NCBI GenBank assembly: GCA_002785585.1
Contig: PEUI01000049.1
Coordinates: 1 to 24,875 of the forward strand
DNA length: 24,875 nt
Reading direction: 5' to 3'
From: Lysobacterales bacterium CG02_land_8_20_14_3_00_62_12
Lineage (GTDB): Bacteria; Pseudomonadota; Gammaproteobacteria; Xanthomonadales; Ahniellaceae
Every line of letters starts with the position of its first letter. Position 1 is the first letter of the stretch. Shown piece by piece: positions 1 through 7,932 of this stretch. The notes below the pieces were generated by a model. That model did no database searches. It saw nothing but the letters and a program-made list of their open reading frames with translations, and was not told the origin of the DNA. The translations under genes and the position numbers were made by a program.

Positions 1-12
1 TATCCACCCTGC

Positions 13-48
13 AAAAATGCGGACCGTCGCCGCTGATCGGCGTCGGTC
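13..48 (-). terminator. Intrinsic terminator downstream of the YgjP-like gene
   Basis: An 11-bp inverted repeat with one mismatch (arms 22-32 and 38-48, loop of 5) lies just past the stop codon of the minus-strand hydrolase gene. On the minus strand it is followed after four bases by a run of five T (17-13). This is the layout of a Rho-independent terminator ending the rdgC/YgjP-like transcript. The four-base gap before the T run makes it less than ideal. Confidence 0.6.
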
Positions 49-64
49 AAGCGCCACGCCGCGT

Positions 65-832
65 TCAATCCAGCGCCAGCCCGATCCAGCGCGACAGCTC
101 GTGTTTGACCTTGTGGCCGTGGCGGTTGAGCCAGTCGCGCTGCGCTTCGACGTCGGGAAACACTTCGCCGACGCGCGCCCAGAAGCGCGGTCCGTGATTG
201 CGCGCCCAGAGGTGGCACATCTCGTGAGCGACCACGTACTCGAGCGCTTCCGGTGGCGCCAGGATCAGCGCCACATCCATCGTCATCCGGCCCTTGATGC
301 TCATCGAGCCCCACAGCGTGCGCATCGGCATGAACCGCAACGCGGTCGGCGTGCGGCCAACCCGCATGGCCAGATAGGCGACGCTGCGGGCCACTTCACG
401 GCGCACTTCGCGCAGCAGAAAATTGCGCATGGCGCGCTGGACATTGCGCACCGCGTCGGGGTGTTGCAGATTGACCGTAATCACCAACTCGGCTTTCTCT
501 ACCTCGGCTTTGGGAAAGCTACCATCGCGCCAGCGCACCGGCAGATCGACGCCGCGAAAGGTGAACGTCTCCACATGGCCGGGCACCGGCGGTGATAGTT
601 TTTTGCCGGTCAGCGCCATTTCGCGCAATTTCTTCTGCAACCAGTCGGCGTTCTCGCGCAAAAACGCCCGCATCGTGGCCGGATGCGTGCCGGTCGGCAC
701 CGACAACCGCGGCCCGCCGATACCCACGGTGAGCGAAATCCGCCGCGCCCGCGCATGGGTGCGCGTCAGCACGCGCACGGTGCGGCCGTTGGGGATTTCC
801 AGCTCGACAAAACTTTCTGCCTGCAGCTTCAT
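65..832 (-). CDS. YgjP-like metal-dependent hydrolase (DUF45, M48-like fold)
   Basis: A 255-residue protein of the YgjP/DUF45 family, zinc proteins with a gluzincin-like HExxH core. E. coli YgjP has been linked to UTP hydrolysis, so calling it a peptidase is not safe. The sequence shows HEMCH at residues 203-207 and a further histidine at 213 in 'RNHGPRFW', the family's usual metal-site arrangement. The N-terminal part (residues 20-120) is the usual beta-rich DUF45 region. There is no signal peptide, so it is cytoplasmic. The ATG at 832 has an AGGAT ribosome site about 7 bases upstream. It starts 43 bases after the rdgC stop on the same strand, so the two are probably co-transcribed, and a terminator follows. 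Family assignment is firm; the substrate is not visible. Confidence 0.88.
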   Translation of the reverse strand: MKLQAESFVELEIPNGRTVRVLTRTHARARRISLTVGIGGPRLSVPTGTHPATMRAFLRENADWLQKKLREMALTGKKLSPPVPGHVETFTFRGVDLPVRWRDGSFPKAEVEKAELVITVNLQHPDAVRNVQRAMRNFLLREVRREVARSVAYLAMRVGRTPTALRFMPMRTLWGSMSIKGRMTMDVALILAPPEALEYVVAHEMCHLWARNHGPRFWARVGEVFPDVEAQRDWLNRHGHKVKHELSRWIGLALD

Positions 833-875
833 ACCGCATCCTGGTGGTTAAGAACGGTGAGGCCGGACTTCAGGA

Positions 876-1790
876 TCAAGCGCCCTGGGGCCGCGGCACA
901 CCGAACAACTTTTCCAACACCGTCAACAATCCCGCCAACTCGTGGCTCATCAACGCAAACCGCGCATCCAACTCGGCGCGCACCGAATCACGGTCGCCTT
1001 TTTCGATGACTTCAGTGGCACCATCGAGCAATTTGAACTTGCGCATGGTCAGCGTGTCATCGAGCACAAATTGCATCCGCTCCTGAAAGTTCAAGCCAAG
1101 TTGCGATACCAGTTTGCCGCATTTCAGGTGTTCGCGTATTTCATCGCTATCGAGTTCCTGACGACGGCAGCGGACGATGGCGCCACGGTCGGCGGGATCT
1201 TTCAGTTCACATTCATCGCCTAAAGCAAAGCCGGTTGGCAGCGTGCTGTCAATCAGCCATTCGGTCATCACCGCACGCGGCGATTCTTCGGCCTCGGCGC
1301 GCACCGCCGGAAAGCTGCCGAGGGCCTCGCGCAGCTTGCTGACAAAGGTCTCAGCCGCTTTATTGGAGGCGCTATCGACGAGCAGCCAACCGGTGTCGGT
1401 ATCGAGGTAGCCCGAGAGCCGCGACGGGCGCGCCAGCGCGCGCGGCATTAAATCGACAAGTACTTCATCTTTAAGCTTTTTTTTCTCCTTTGCCGATACC
1501 GGACGGAGGCGCGCCGATTCCAGCGCTTCGACTTTTTCGGCGATCGCCTGGTTGACCACGGCGGCCGGCAAAAGTTTGTCTTCGCCACCCAAAGTCAACC
1601 AGCGATAAGGACCGCAGCCGTGGGCGTAGACTTCGGAGCCGCGACCGAACGGCGACACCCAGCCGCGCACCGACAGTTCCAGCGGTCCGCACGGGCGCAG
1701 CAGGTGCTGGCCGAGCTTGCTATCGAGCTCCTGGAGGCGATCGGCGGCAGTGGCCGGGAAACGAAACAGACTGATATTGCGAAAAAACAT
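876..1790 (-). CDS. rdgC: Recombination-associated protein RdgC
   Basis: A 304-residue RdgC homologue, about the usual length. RdgC is a nucleoid-associated DNA-binding protein that forms a ring around duplex DNA and restrains RecA-promoted recombination. The start 'MFFRNISLFRF' and the following 'LRPCGPLELSVRGWVSPFG' region are characteristic. The central 'SGYLDTDTGWLLVDSASNKAAE' segment and C-terminal 'LGLNFQERMQFVLDDTLTMRKFKLLD' segment also fit. The frame stays open up to 1997, but I chose the ATG at 1790. The family begins there, an AAGGA ribosome site sits 8 bases upstream, and the longer version would overlap the divergent gene at 1969. It leads a probable two-gene unit with the YgjP-like gene. 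Confidence 0.95.
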   Translation of the reverse strand: MFFRNISLFRFPATAADRLQELDSKLGQHLLRPCGPLELSVRGWVSPFGRGSEVYAHGCGPYRWLTLGGEDKLLPAAVVNQAIAEKVEALESARLRPVSAKEKKKLKDEVLVDLMPRALARPSRLSGYLDTDTGWLLVDSASNKAAETFVSKLREALGSFPAVRAEAEESPRAVMTEWLIDSTLPTGFALGDECELKDPADRGAIVRCRRQELDSDEIREHLKCGKLVSQLGLNFQERMQFVLDDTLTMRKFKLLDGATEVIEKGDRDSVRAELDARFALMSHELAGLLTVLEKLFGVPRPQGA

Positions 1791-1968
1791 GCGGACATTC
1801 CTTGCTTGCAGGGCGATGGGGGCGCCAGTGTAGTGGCCGCGCGAAGCCGAAAGCACCGCTTGCAAAATTGCCGCCCGCTGGCGATCCGCGCAGTTGTCTT
1901 GGCAGCCGGGAGCGAGTGGCGGCAGCAACCGGCAGCGGGCTACACTGGCCGCCTGAGGAAACCCGTCA
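1791..1968. promoter_or_regulatory. Divergent promoter region of rdgC and the DUF465 gene
   Basis: The 178 bases between two divergently oriented genes must hold both promoters. A CTACACTGG motif occurs once facing each way: TACACT at 1941-1946 on the plus strand, and its complement AGTGTA at 1827-1832. These are plausible -10 elements, and a similar CTACACTCG precedes the peptidase gene near 8022. No matching -35 box with ideal spacing was found for either, so the assignment is tentative. Confidence 0.35.
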
Positions 1969-2178
1969 ATGACCGACCCGATTGATTTGACCGCCACCGC
2001 CCGGCAGCTGATGGAACTGCAGATCGAGCACCGCGACCTGGATGCCTTGATCGATAAATTGTCGGCCGATATTGCTGTCGATCAGTTGCAAATCAAGCGG
2101 ATGAAAAAGCGCAAGCTGAAGATCAAGGACATGATCGCCTTCTATCAGTCCCGGCTGATTCCGGACCTGGACGCTTGA
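1969..2178 (+). CDS. DUF465 (YdcH-like) small coiled-coil protein
   Basis: A 69-residue, strongly charged, helical protein of the DUF465/YdcH family, found across Proteobacteria and without an established biochemical function. The pattern 'LQIEHRDLDALIDKL' at residues 16-30, followed by a lysine-rich stretch ('IKRMKKRKLKIKD') and a closing 'MIAFYQS', is the family signature. It suggests one antiparallel helical hairpin. GAGGA lies about 9 bases before the ATG. The last codons and the stop (CTGGACGCTTGA) are part of a sequence that recurs 169 bases downstream. Cytoplasmic; role unknown. Confidence 0.85.
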   Translation: MTDPIDLTATARQLMELQIEHRDLDALIDKLSADIAVDQLQIKRMKKRKLKIKDMIAFYQSRLIPDLDA

Positions 2179-2436
2179 GGCGTGGTGCCGCCTGATCGGT
2201 CGACTGCCCCGGGCGCGGGCCTGCGATGGAAGTCGGTCGGAACCAGTCGCTGCCGCAAAATATTGTCGGATCCGCCGCGAACCAGCTGCTGGCCTATGCC
2301 CCTGGTACGAGGCGCGGCTTGATCCGACCTACGATCTGGACGCTTGAGGCGTCGTGTCGCCTGATCGGTCGACTGCCCCCGGCACTGGCCTATGCCCCAG
2401 GTGCGAGGCGCGGCTTGATCCGACCTACGACCTGGA
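2164..2436. repeat. Imperfect intergenic repeat block (two ~50-bp modules, each twice)
   Basis: This fills most of the 278-base gap between the DUF465 gene and plsB. Module A (2164-2214 and 2333-2380) starts inside the DUF465 stop region and contains GCCTGATCGGTCGACTGCCC. Module B (2289-2340 and 2385-2436) contains GAGGCGCGGCTTGATCCGAC. B-A-B is laid out as a 96-bp tandem unit. The minus-strand reading GTAGGTCGGATCAAGCCGCG resembles REP-like dispersed elements common between genes in Gammaproteobacteria; that likeness is from memory. The short open frames in it only translate the repeats. No terminator for plsB is obvious here. Confidence 0.75.
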
Positions 2437-2456
2437 TTTGAGCTACCGGTATTGGG

Positions 2457-4979
2457 TTACGGCGCCGCCACCGGCTCCGGGGTTCGTTCGGCATCGCTGG
2501 CCAGTTTCAGGATGGAGTGGCGCAGTTCGCGGCTGAGGATCAACTTGGCATCGCTCGCCATCAAACTCAACTCCTCACCGAAATCAAGTTTGGCCTGGGC
2601 GCTTGGCCAGACCACGCGATTTTGCCGCAAGGTGGCGATAAATCCGCGGAACAGGGTCTTGTCGAAAAACTCCGGCGCGGCCTGGGTGTGCAACAACGAC
2701 AGGCGCTGGGCGGTGTGCTGGCATTGGGTTTCCAGTTCCGTTGACGACAGCACCCCGGGGCCGCTTTTGACCAACAGGGCCAGCGCGATGTAGTAGCGCT
2801 CAAACGCCTGCAACAGGCTCATCGCGATCACCCGCAATTGATAGGCCTCATCGGTTTGGCCGATGCGCCGGTGCAGGCATTTGTCGTCTTCGTCGGTTTC
2901 CAGCAGGCCCATGCCGATCAGCACCTGGATGGTTTTCTGCACCTCGGCAACAAAACCGTCGGCGTCCCAGGCCAAAAACAATTCGTTCTGCAGGAACGGA
3001 TGGATGAAACGGCCGAGACGCTCGACCGTGCTCCGCTGCAAGCGCCGATTGTTGAGAAAACAGCAGGCCACCCAAGCCGGTGCCGCCAACAAATGCAGCA
3101 CGTTGTTGCGGAAATAACTGAGCGAAACGGCGCGGTCGCCATCGGCACGCAGCACATCGCCGAGCGGATGTTTGACCCGCTCGATCACGCCCAGGCGCTC
3201 ACCGTAAGCGATCACTTCGGCGCCGGTCAGCGCGGTGACGGTCACCCGATTGGAATACGGCAGGCGGGCCAATAAATCCTTGAGCAGGCCGATTTGACGA
3301 ACCAGGTCGTCCTCGGCCATGGCATTTTTTGGGGTCGCCAGCAACGCCAGCGCCAGCAGATTGACTGGATTGACGTCGGCACTGCGGTTGATGTTGACCG
3401 CAATCTGATCGGCCAACGCGTTGACCGTGCCGGCAAACCAATCGGGTCGATCCGAGGTGCGCACGTCTTCGCGCCAATTCGGCGCGCGCTGGTCGAGAAA
3501 CGGCAGCAGGTGGATCGGCTCGCCGAAGCTCACCGCAACTTTGCCGTAGTGTTCACGCAGCAGCTTGAGCGAGCGCAACAAGCCGAATAGCGATTCTTTG
3601 GTTTTGGGCTTGCCGGAAAGTTCGCCAATGTAGGACTTGCCTTCGAGCAGGCGCTCGTAGCCGATGTACACCGGCTGGAACACCACCGGCCGTCGCGATT
3701 CGGCAAGAAAACTCTTGACCGTCATCGCCAGCATGCCGGCGCGTGGATCGAGCAGACGACCACTGCGACTGCGGCCGCCTTCGACGAAATATTCCAGCGA
3801 CACGCCACGCCGAAACAGTTGCGTCACGTAATCGGTGAATACCGCCGAATAGAGCGCATTGGCCTTGAAACTGCGGCGCAGAAAGAACGCCCCGCCCTTG
3901 CGCAATAACGCGCCGATCAGCGGCAGATTCAGATTGATGCCGGCCGCGATATGCGGCGGCACGATGCCGTTTTCGTAGAGCAGATAGGACACCAGCAGGT
4001 AGTCCATGTGGCTGCGGTGGCAGGGCACGTACACCACTTCATGCCCGGGCGCGACCTGCTTGAGGGTATCAAAATGGTGGACCTCGATGCCGTCATAAAG
4101 TTTGGTCCATACCGTTTTCAGCAAGAACGAGACCGAGCGCACCGCCGGGTGCGAGTAGTCGGCGGCAATTTCCCAGGCGTAGTTGCGCGCACGGCCTTCG
4201 GCCTGTTCGACCGATAGCGACTCTTTGCTGGCGGTATTGGCCATCATCTGGCGCACCGTCGGGGCGTTCATCACCGCATCGATCAGCGTGCGCCGGTGCG
4301 ATAGATCGGGGCCGATCACCGCGCTGCGCAGGCGCGAAAAATGGGCGCGCATGACGCGGCTCGCCTTGCGCACCGTGCGTTCGGCATCGAGGCCTTCGCT
4401 GACCACCTGGCGCAGGCTGATCGGTTGCGAGAAATGCACGATCGTGTCACGGCCGTTGAGGATCACCGACAGCAAGCGTCGAAACCGGCCGACCATCGAC
4501 CAGTTCTCCGAAAACAGCACGCGGAACCAACCGGATTCGCGGGCCGGCGCGCGGCCAACGAAAATCGATACCGGCACGATGCGGATATCCAGATGCGGGT
4601 TCATCCGCACCGCATTGACCAACTGCGCCAGGCCTTCGGAATGGGTGCGATTGCGCGGTCGTCGAAAAATACCGTCGCGCCGCGACACCGCCAGCACCGA
4701 ACGCCATTTGCGCAGGTAGCCGCCCGGCATTGGCAGCAGCGGTGGCTGTAGCCCATGGCCGCGACAGGCCTGCTCCAAAATCAGCACGTTGGAAATACCG
4801 TAACGCTCCAGCAAGTAGACCAACGGTCGCTCGTCACTTGCCAGCAATTGATCGGGATGGCTGGGTTCGGTGCGGATGCCGAGCCAGGGGCGGATCAGCC
4901 AGCCGAGCCCGCGCCACAACCAGGGCGCACGCGGCCGTTTAGCCTCGGGGCGATGCAGGGTCATCGGCTGACTGGCCAT
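2457..4979 (-). CDS. plsB: Glycerol-3-phosphate 1-O-acyltransferase PlsB
   Basis: PlsB transfers a fatty acyl chain from acyl-ACP or acyl-CoA to position 1 of glycerol-3-phosphate, the first step of phospholipid synthesis, at the inner membrane. All four acyltransferase motifs are present in order: HRSHMD (His321 to Asp326, the catalytic HX4D), 'GGAFFLRRSF', 'YFVEGGRSRSGR' and 'VFQPVYIGYE'. The 840 residues match the usual length of about 800-830. The frame is open to 5111, but the ATG at 4979 avoids overlap with the upstream lipoprotein gene, whose stop lies 41 bases before it. A second ATG at 4964 is an alternative; neither has a clear Shine-Dalgarno sequence, so the start is less sure than the identity. 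Confidence 0.96.
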   Translation of the reverse strand: MASQPMTLHRPEAKRPRAPWLWRGLGWLIRPWLGIRTEPSHPDQLLASDERPLVYLLERYGISNVLILEQACRGHGLQPPLLPMPGGYLRKWRSVLAVSRRDGIFRRPRNRTHSEGLAQLVNAVRMNPHLDIRIVPVSIFVGRAPARESGWFRVLFSENWSMVGRFRRLLSVILNGRDTIVHFSQPISLRQVVSEGLDAERTVRKASRVMRAHFSRLRSAVIGPDLSHRRTLIDAVMNAPTVRQMMANTASKESLSVEQAEGRARNYAWEIAADYSHPAVRSVSFLLKTVWTKLYDGIEVHHFDTLKQVAPGHEVVYVPCHRSHMDYLLVSYLLYENGIVPPHIAAGINLNLPLIGALLRKGGAFFLRRSFKANALYSAVFTDYVTQLFRRGVSLEYFVEGGRSRSGRLLDPRAGMLAMTVKSFLAESRRPVVFQPVYIGYERLLEGKSYIGELSGKPKTKESLFGLLRSLKLLREHYGKVAVSFGEPIHLLPFLDQRAPNWREDVRTSDRPDWFAGTVNALADQIAVNINRSADVNPVNLLALALLATPKNAMAEDDLVRQIGLLKDLLARLPYSNRVTVTALTGAEVIAYGERLGVIERVKHPLGDVLRADGDRAVSLSYFRNNVLHLLAAPAWVACCFLNNRRLQRSTVERLGRFIHPFLQNELFLAWDADGFVAEVQKTIQVLIGMGLLETDEDDKCLHRRIGQTDEAYQLRVIAMSLLQAFERYYIALALLVKSGPGVLSSTELETQCQHTAQRLSLLHTQAAPEFFDKTLFRGFIATLRQNRVVWPSAQAKLDFGEELSLMASDAKLILSRELRHSILKLASDAERTPEPVAAP

Positions 4980-5020
4980 ATCGAGCTGGCGCGCTTGGGG
5001 AAATCGACCGCCGCCTGTGC

Positions 5021-5956
5021 TCAACCCTTGGCGGCCGGCGCTACCGCCTTGGCGACGGCACTTTCTGCCGCCTCTTTCTGCATTTTGCGCAGGCCATCGG
5101 CACCGTACCAACGGCCTTGATAGCGAACCATCTCGGACTCGAACTCCAACGGCGTCGCCAGCAGGGTGTAACTGACTTTGACTTTGGCCTGGTCGCCGGT
5201 TTCCGACACCAGCACCGCCTTGACGCTATCGAGGGTCTGGTCGATCGACAGGCCATAAAGTTCGAACACCTGCTTGAGTCCCTTGAAGGCGATATCGCCT
5301 TTGGCCAGCGCTTGATCAAAGGTCAGCGCGCGGACTTCATCGAGCGAGGCGAATTTCAGTTCGCGTGCGGTTTGGCAGACCACGCCGAGGGCTTTTTGCG
5401 CCAACACCGGATCGGTGAACTGGGCGCTCTCGGCCCAGGTCGCAAAGGCATTGATCGCCTTGACTGCTTGCTGTTTCTGCGGCTCGTTCAAGTCTTCATT
5501 CTGTTGTACGGCCGAAACCAGCACGCCACGGCCGATCCCCACCACCATCGGCATTTGCGCGGCCGATTCGGCCTTCAGCTTGGCCAGTTTGGGTGCCATC
5601 TCTTGCCACAGCTTTTTTTCGGCATCGACCGCGGTGAGTTTGTCCATGTCGGCCTTGAACTCGGCGCGTTTGGCATCGGTGATGGGCGCTTCGTTGAGCT
5701 TGGCCGTCCACTTGCCGTGCAGTTGCGCCAGATACTCCGGTGGCACCGAGGCCTCCACCAGCGCCTTGAGGTTGTTCTCGCGCAGATTCCTGGCACCCAC
5801 AGCGACCGCCGCCGCCGGCGATTCGGCGCTCGCCGCCACCGCCGCCTGGACCCCGGCATTGGCCTTGGCCGCTGCCTGCTGTTCTTCACTCTGGCAGGCG
5901 CTGAGCGCCATGGTCGTAGCCAAGGCGAGGGCAAAGACGCCGGATTTCAGGTTCAT
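5021..5956 (-). CDS. Putative lipoprotein of unknown function
   Basis: A 311-residue protein I do not recognise. The first 21 residues form a lipoprotein signal with the lipobox LSAC (Cys21), so it is probably anchored to a membrane in the envelope. The mature part is alanine-rich and largely helical (residues 25-200), followed by 'VKVSYTLLATPLEFESEMVRYQGRWYG' near 265-295. That looks like a small beta domain resembling DUF-type lipoproteins that end in a 'W-Y' strand. ATG at 5956 has GGAG 9 bases upstream; an in-frame ATG at 6031 lacks these features and would fall inside a terminator. It precedes plsB by 41 bases and may be co-transcribed. A terminator and a promoter-like element lie 74-220 bases upstream. 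Confidence 0.82.
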   Translation of the reverse strand: MNLKSGVFALALATTMALSACQSEEQQAAAKANAGVQAAVAASAESPAAAVAVGARNLRENNLKALVEASVPPEYLAQLHGKWTAKLNEAPITDAKRAEFKADMDKLTAVDAEKKLWQEMAPKLAKLKAESAAQMPMVVGIGRGVLVSAVQQNEDLNEPQKQQAVKAINAFATWAESAQFTDPVLAQKALGVVCQTARELKFASLDEVRALTFDQALAKGDIAFKGLKQVFELYGLSIDQTLDSVKAVLVSETGDQAKVKVSYTLLATPLEFESEMVRYQGRWYGADGLRKMQKEAAESAVAKAVAPAAKG

Positions 5957-6029
5957 GGCCAAGTACTCCGTCAGGGTTGGCCCTGAATGGTGGGCTGTGC
6001 CGAGACCGTTGGCAAGTATTGACGTGGAC

Positions 6030-6064
6030 AAAAAAAATCAGATGGCTCTTGCGAACCATCTGAT
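6030..6064 (-). terminator. Strong intrinsic terminator (pyrF 3' region / candidate sRNA end)
   Basis: Perfect 9-bp stem: ATCAGATGG (6037-6045) pairs with CCATCTGAT (6056-6064) around a 10-base loop. Read on the minus strand the stem runs directly into a T run covering 6037-6030. This is a textbook Rho-independent terminator. It lies 148 bases past the pyrF stop and 74 bases before the ATG of the lipoprotein gene, and separates those transcripts. Confidence 0.85.
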
Positions 6065-6137
6065 GAGCCGGCACAGGCCGGAGGGGGATCAGGGCGCTTT
6101 GTTGGATTTTTTTGTGGTGATTCTGCGGTCTTGCGGT
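6030..6137 (-). ncRNA. Candidate small RNA (or attenuated leader of the lipoprotein gene)
   Basis: An unannotated minus-strand unit of about 108 nt between pyrF and the lipoprotein gene. It begins about 7 bases after a well-spaced promoter (TTGTCT, 18 bases, TACTAT; 6173-6144) and ends in the strong terminator at 6064-6030. Before the terminator it has a small GC hairpin (6068-6081) and a C-rich single-stranded stretch, GATCCCCCTCC (around 6081-6091), which is complementary to Shine-Dalgarno-like GGAGG. No open reading frame of note is present. It could instead be the 5' leader of the downstream gene with a conditional terminator, or a fragment of the pyrF 3' UTR. Expression is not visible from sequence. 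Confidence 0.4.
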
Positions 6138-6143
6138 GTCGCC

Positions 6144-6173
6144 ATAGTAGCTTGCAACGTACTCTTAAGACAA
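6144..6173 (-). promoter_or_regulatory. sigma70-like promoter in the pyrF-lipoprotein gap
   Basis: Minus-strand -35 TTGTCT (6173-6168) and -10 TACTAT (6149-6144), separated by 18 bases, in a locally AT-rich stretch (6150-6225) that contrasts with the GC-rich surroundings. The predicted start is near 6137. It is the best-matched promoter in this gap and points at the candidate small RNA and, beyond the terminator, the lipoprotein gene. Confidence 0.5.
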
Positions 6174-6211
6174 TACCTCAAGAACTATGGCTTAACCTAT
6201 TGATTAATAAG

Positions 6212-6943
6212 TTATTTGAAGTAATCAGCGATCTCTTGCTGGATCGCTTGCGCGGCCGCCAAGGGTTCCAGCGCGGTGCGGATCGGTCGGCCGACGACGA
6301 TGTAATCGGCACCGTTGATGAATGCCTGGCGGACATCGACCGTGCGTTTTTGGTCGTCACTCAGGTTTTGGTCATCGTTGCTGATCGGCCGAATGCCGGG
6401 GCAGACCACGATCAGGCGGTGGTCAATTTCCTGCCGCAGCAAGGGGGCTTCCAGTCCCGATGAGACGACGCCGTCGCAGCCCGCCGCGAGTGCCGCCCGG
6501 GCACGCGACAACACCAGTTGGCGGGGATCGCAGGCAAAACCGAGATCGCTCAGGTCGTGCTGGTCCAGGCTGGTGAGCGCGGTGACCGCCAATAGTCGGA
6601 TCGGTCCCTTGACCGCCACCGCCGCCTTGACCATGGCGTGGTTGCCGTGGACCGTGCAGAAATCGACGGGATATCGGGTTAGTCCCTTGACGGCGGCGGC
6701 CACCGTGGCCGGTACATCAAAGAACTTGAGATCGACAAAGACGCGTTTGCCGCGCTCGGCGAGTTCATTGAGCACCCGGAAATAATCACCACTGGTGAGC
6801 AATTCCATGCCGATCTTGTAGAACGCCACGCTATCGCCGAGGTGCTCGACCCAGTCCAGCGCCTCTACCCGCGTGGCCACGTCGAGCGCAAAAATCAGCC
6901 GTTCGGTGTGGGCGATGGGTTTGCCGACCCGAGCTCGATCCAT
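6212..6943 (-). CDS. pyrF: Orotidine 5'-phosphate decarboxylase
   Basis: PyrF decarboxylates OMP to UMP, the last step of de novo pyrimidine synthesis, in the cytoplasm. The (beta/alpha)8 catalytic set is visible: Asp21 in 'FALDV', Lys43 in 'FYKIG', and Asp71-x-Lys73-x-x-Asp76 in 'DLKFFDVPATV'. 'VCPGIRP' and 'GADYIVVGRPI' form the phosphate-binding end. Its 243 residues are normal. The first ATG in frame is at 6982, inside the preceding gene. I prefer 6943, where the upstream stop and this ATG share a base (TGATG) and GGGGA lies 9 bases before. It is therefore translationally coupled to the acid phosphatase gene, an unusual partner. Confidence 0.95.
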   Translation of the reverse strand: MDRARVGKPIAHTERLIFALDVATRVEALDWVEHLGDSVAFYKIGMELLTSGDYFRVLNELAERGKRVFVDLKFFDVPATVAAAVKGLTRYPVDFCTVHGNHAMVKAAVAVKGPIRLLAVTALTSLDQHDLSDLGFACDPRQLVLSRARAALAAGCDGVVSSGLEAPLLRQEIDHRLIVVCPGIRPISNDDQNLSDDQKRTVDVRQAFINGADYIVVGRPIRTALEPLAAAQAIQQEIADYFK

Positions 6944-7932
6944 CAGCGGGCGTCCCCAGGCTGACTCGGTTTCGGCCGACAATCCGGGACACGACAGTCC
7001 TTGAGCAGCCGTTCTTTCTGTTGACGCAACCAGGCCGTGCGGGCGGCGGCGTCGGCAAAATCATCGGCGCGCCCGGTAACTCGCCCCAAAATGTTTTCCC
7101 AAGAACCATAGCCCGGGTTGGGCAGAATCCACCAGCGGGAACCCCACCAGTCTTTGTGCGCTTGCACGATCACTGCGCGTTCGTCGATGGTTGTCTCTAT
7201 GTTGCCGATGAAGTCACCTAGATTGTCGCCAAACAGCAGCACCACCCGGGCTTGCTGCGCTACCGCCTGGCGCCGCGAGACCTTGTCTTTCAAGCGGCCC
7301 TCGGCATCGTTACGGGTCAGCACATGGGTGGCGCAGCCTGGCACCGGGAAACCGGCCGCCAGCAAGTTTTGGCAGGTGGCGGCTTTTTCTTCATCGCGGC
7401 GATTGCTCAGGTAGAACACCTCCACCTTGGGCAATTTAACGGCGCGCTGCATAAACTCTGCGGCGCCCGGCATGGCGGTCGCCTGCGCCTCCAGCGCCCA
7501 TTCCCGCCAGCGCCGTTCAAACTCGACCCTGGCTGCTGCCGGGGTCAAGTCAGCGGGCATCGGCTCACGCATTTGGCGGACACTAAAGGCACTGTTATCC
7601 AGCAGGGTTTCATCGATGTCGGCAATGATCGCGATGCCATCGCCTGCGGCTGCCGCTGGCCGCTCGCTTGCATCCAGCGCATTCCATTGGGGATCGGCGA
7701 TGGCGGCGGCCAGCGCTTGATCGGCGCGCTGATAAACCTGCAGCGCCAGCGCCTGGTATTCGGCAGCGGTTTGTTGCCAGAGCACGGCCTTGAAGTTGTC
7801 ATCGGCGAGCCCCGGCGTGGTCGCGGCCGGCTCCGTTACCGCAGTCGGCGCGCGGGTCGCGGCGGTTTGGCAAGCGGCCAGCATTAGGCTCGCGGCGAAC
7901 ACTGCGCCAGTTCGGATGACGATGGTCAGCAT
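6943..7932 (-). CDS. Acid phosphatase / 5'-nucleotidase, lipoprotein e(P4) family (HAD class IIIB)
   Basis: A 329-residue envelope lipoprotein with lipobox LAAC (Cys21). The HAD nucleophile pair is Asp105 and Asp107 in 'IADIDETLLDNS', the second motif region is 'VFYLSNRRDEE', and the metal-binding 'LLFGDNLGDF' supplies the last acidic residues. Members such as Haemophilus e(P4) dephosphorylate nucleotides and NMN outside the cytoplasm so the nucleoside can be taken up. Residues 22-45 are an Ala/Thr/Pro linker after the anchor. ATG at 7932 has GGAG 8 bases upstream. It leads a two-gene unit with pyrF, overlapping it by one base, which fits a nucleotide-supply theme. The exact substrate is not visible. 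Confidence 0.9.
   Translation of the reverse strand: MLTIVIRTGAVFAASLMLAACQTAATRAPTAVTEPAATTPGLADDNFKAVLWQQTAAEYQALALQVYQRADQALAAAIADPQWNALDASERPAAAAGDGIAIIADIDETLLDNSAFSVRQMREPMPADLTPAAARVEFERRWREWALEAQATAMPGAAEFMQRAVKLPKVEVFYLSNRRDEEKAATCQNLLAAGFPVPGCATHVLTRNDAEGRLKDKVSRRQAVAQQARVVLLFGDNLGDFIGNIETTIDERAVIVQAHKDWWGSRWWILPNPGYGSWENILGRVTGRADDFADAAARTAWLRQQKERLLKDCRVPDCRPKPSQPGDAR

Noticed and set aside
2164..2436. Possible CRISPR array
   Set aside because: Only two copies of each module, imperfect, with no regular spacers and no cas genes.
2226..2441. Small plus-strand ORF with an internally repeated peptide (LAYAPG..RRGLIRPT)
   Set aside because: The repeat in the peptide is only the translation of the intergenic DNA repeats; no ribosome site or family match.
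5117..5986. A 289-codon plus-strand open frame across the lipoprotein gene
   Set aside because: The minus-strand gene has a lipobox, a ribosome site and operon context. The plus frame is Arg/His/Gly-rich, as expected from the complement of coding DNA.
6068..6115. Plus-strand terminator (GC hairpin near 6068-6081 with T7 at about 6107)
   Set aside because: The hairpin and the T run are about 25 bases apart, too far for intrinsic termination, and no plus-strand gene precedes them.
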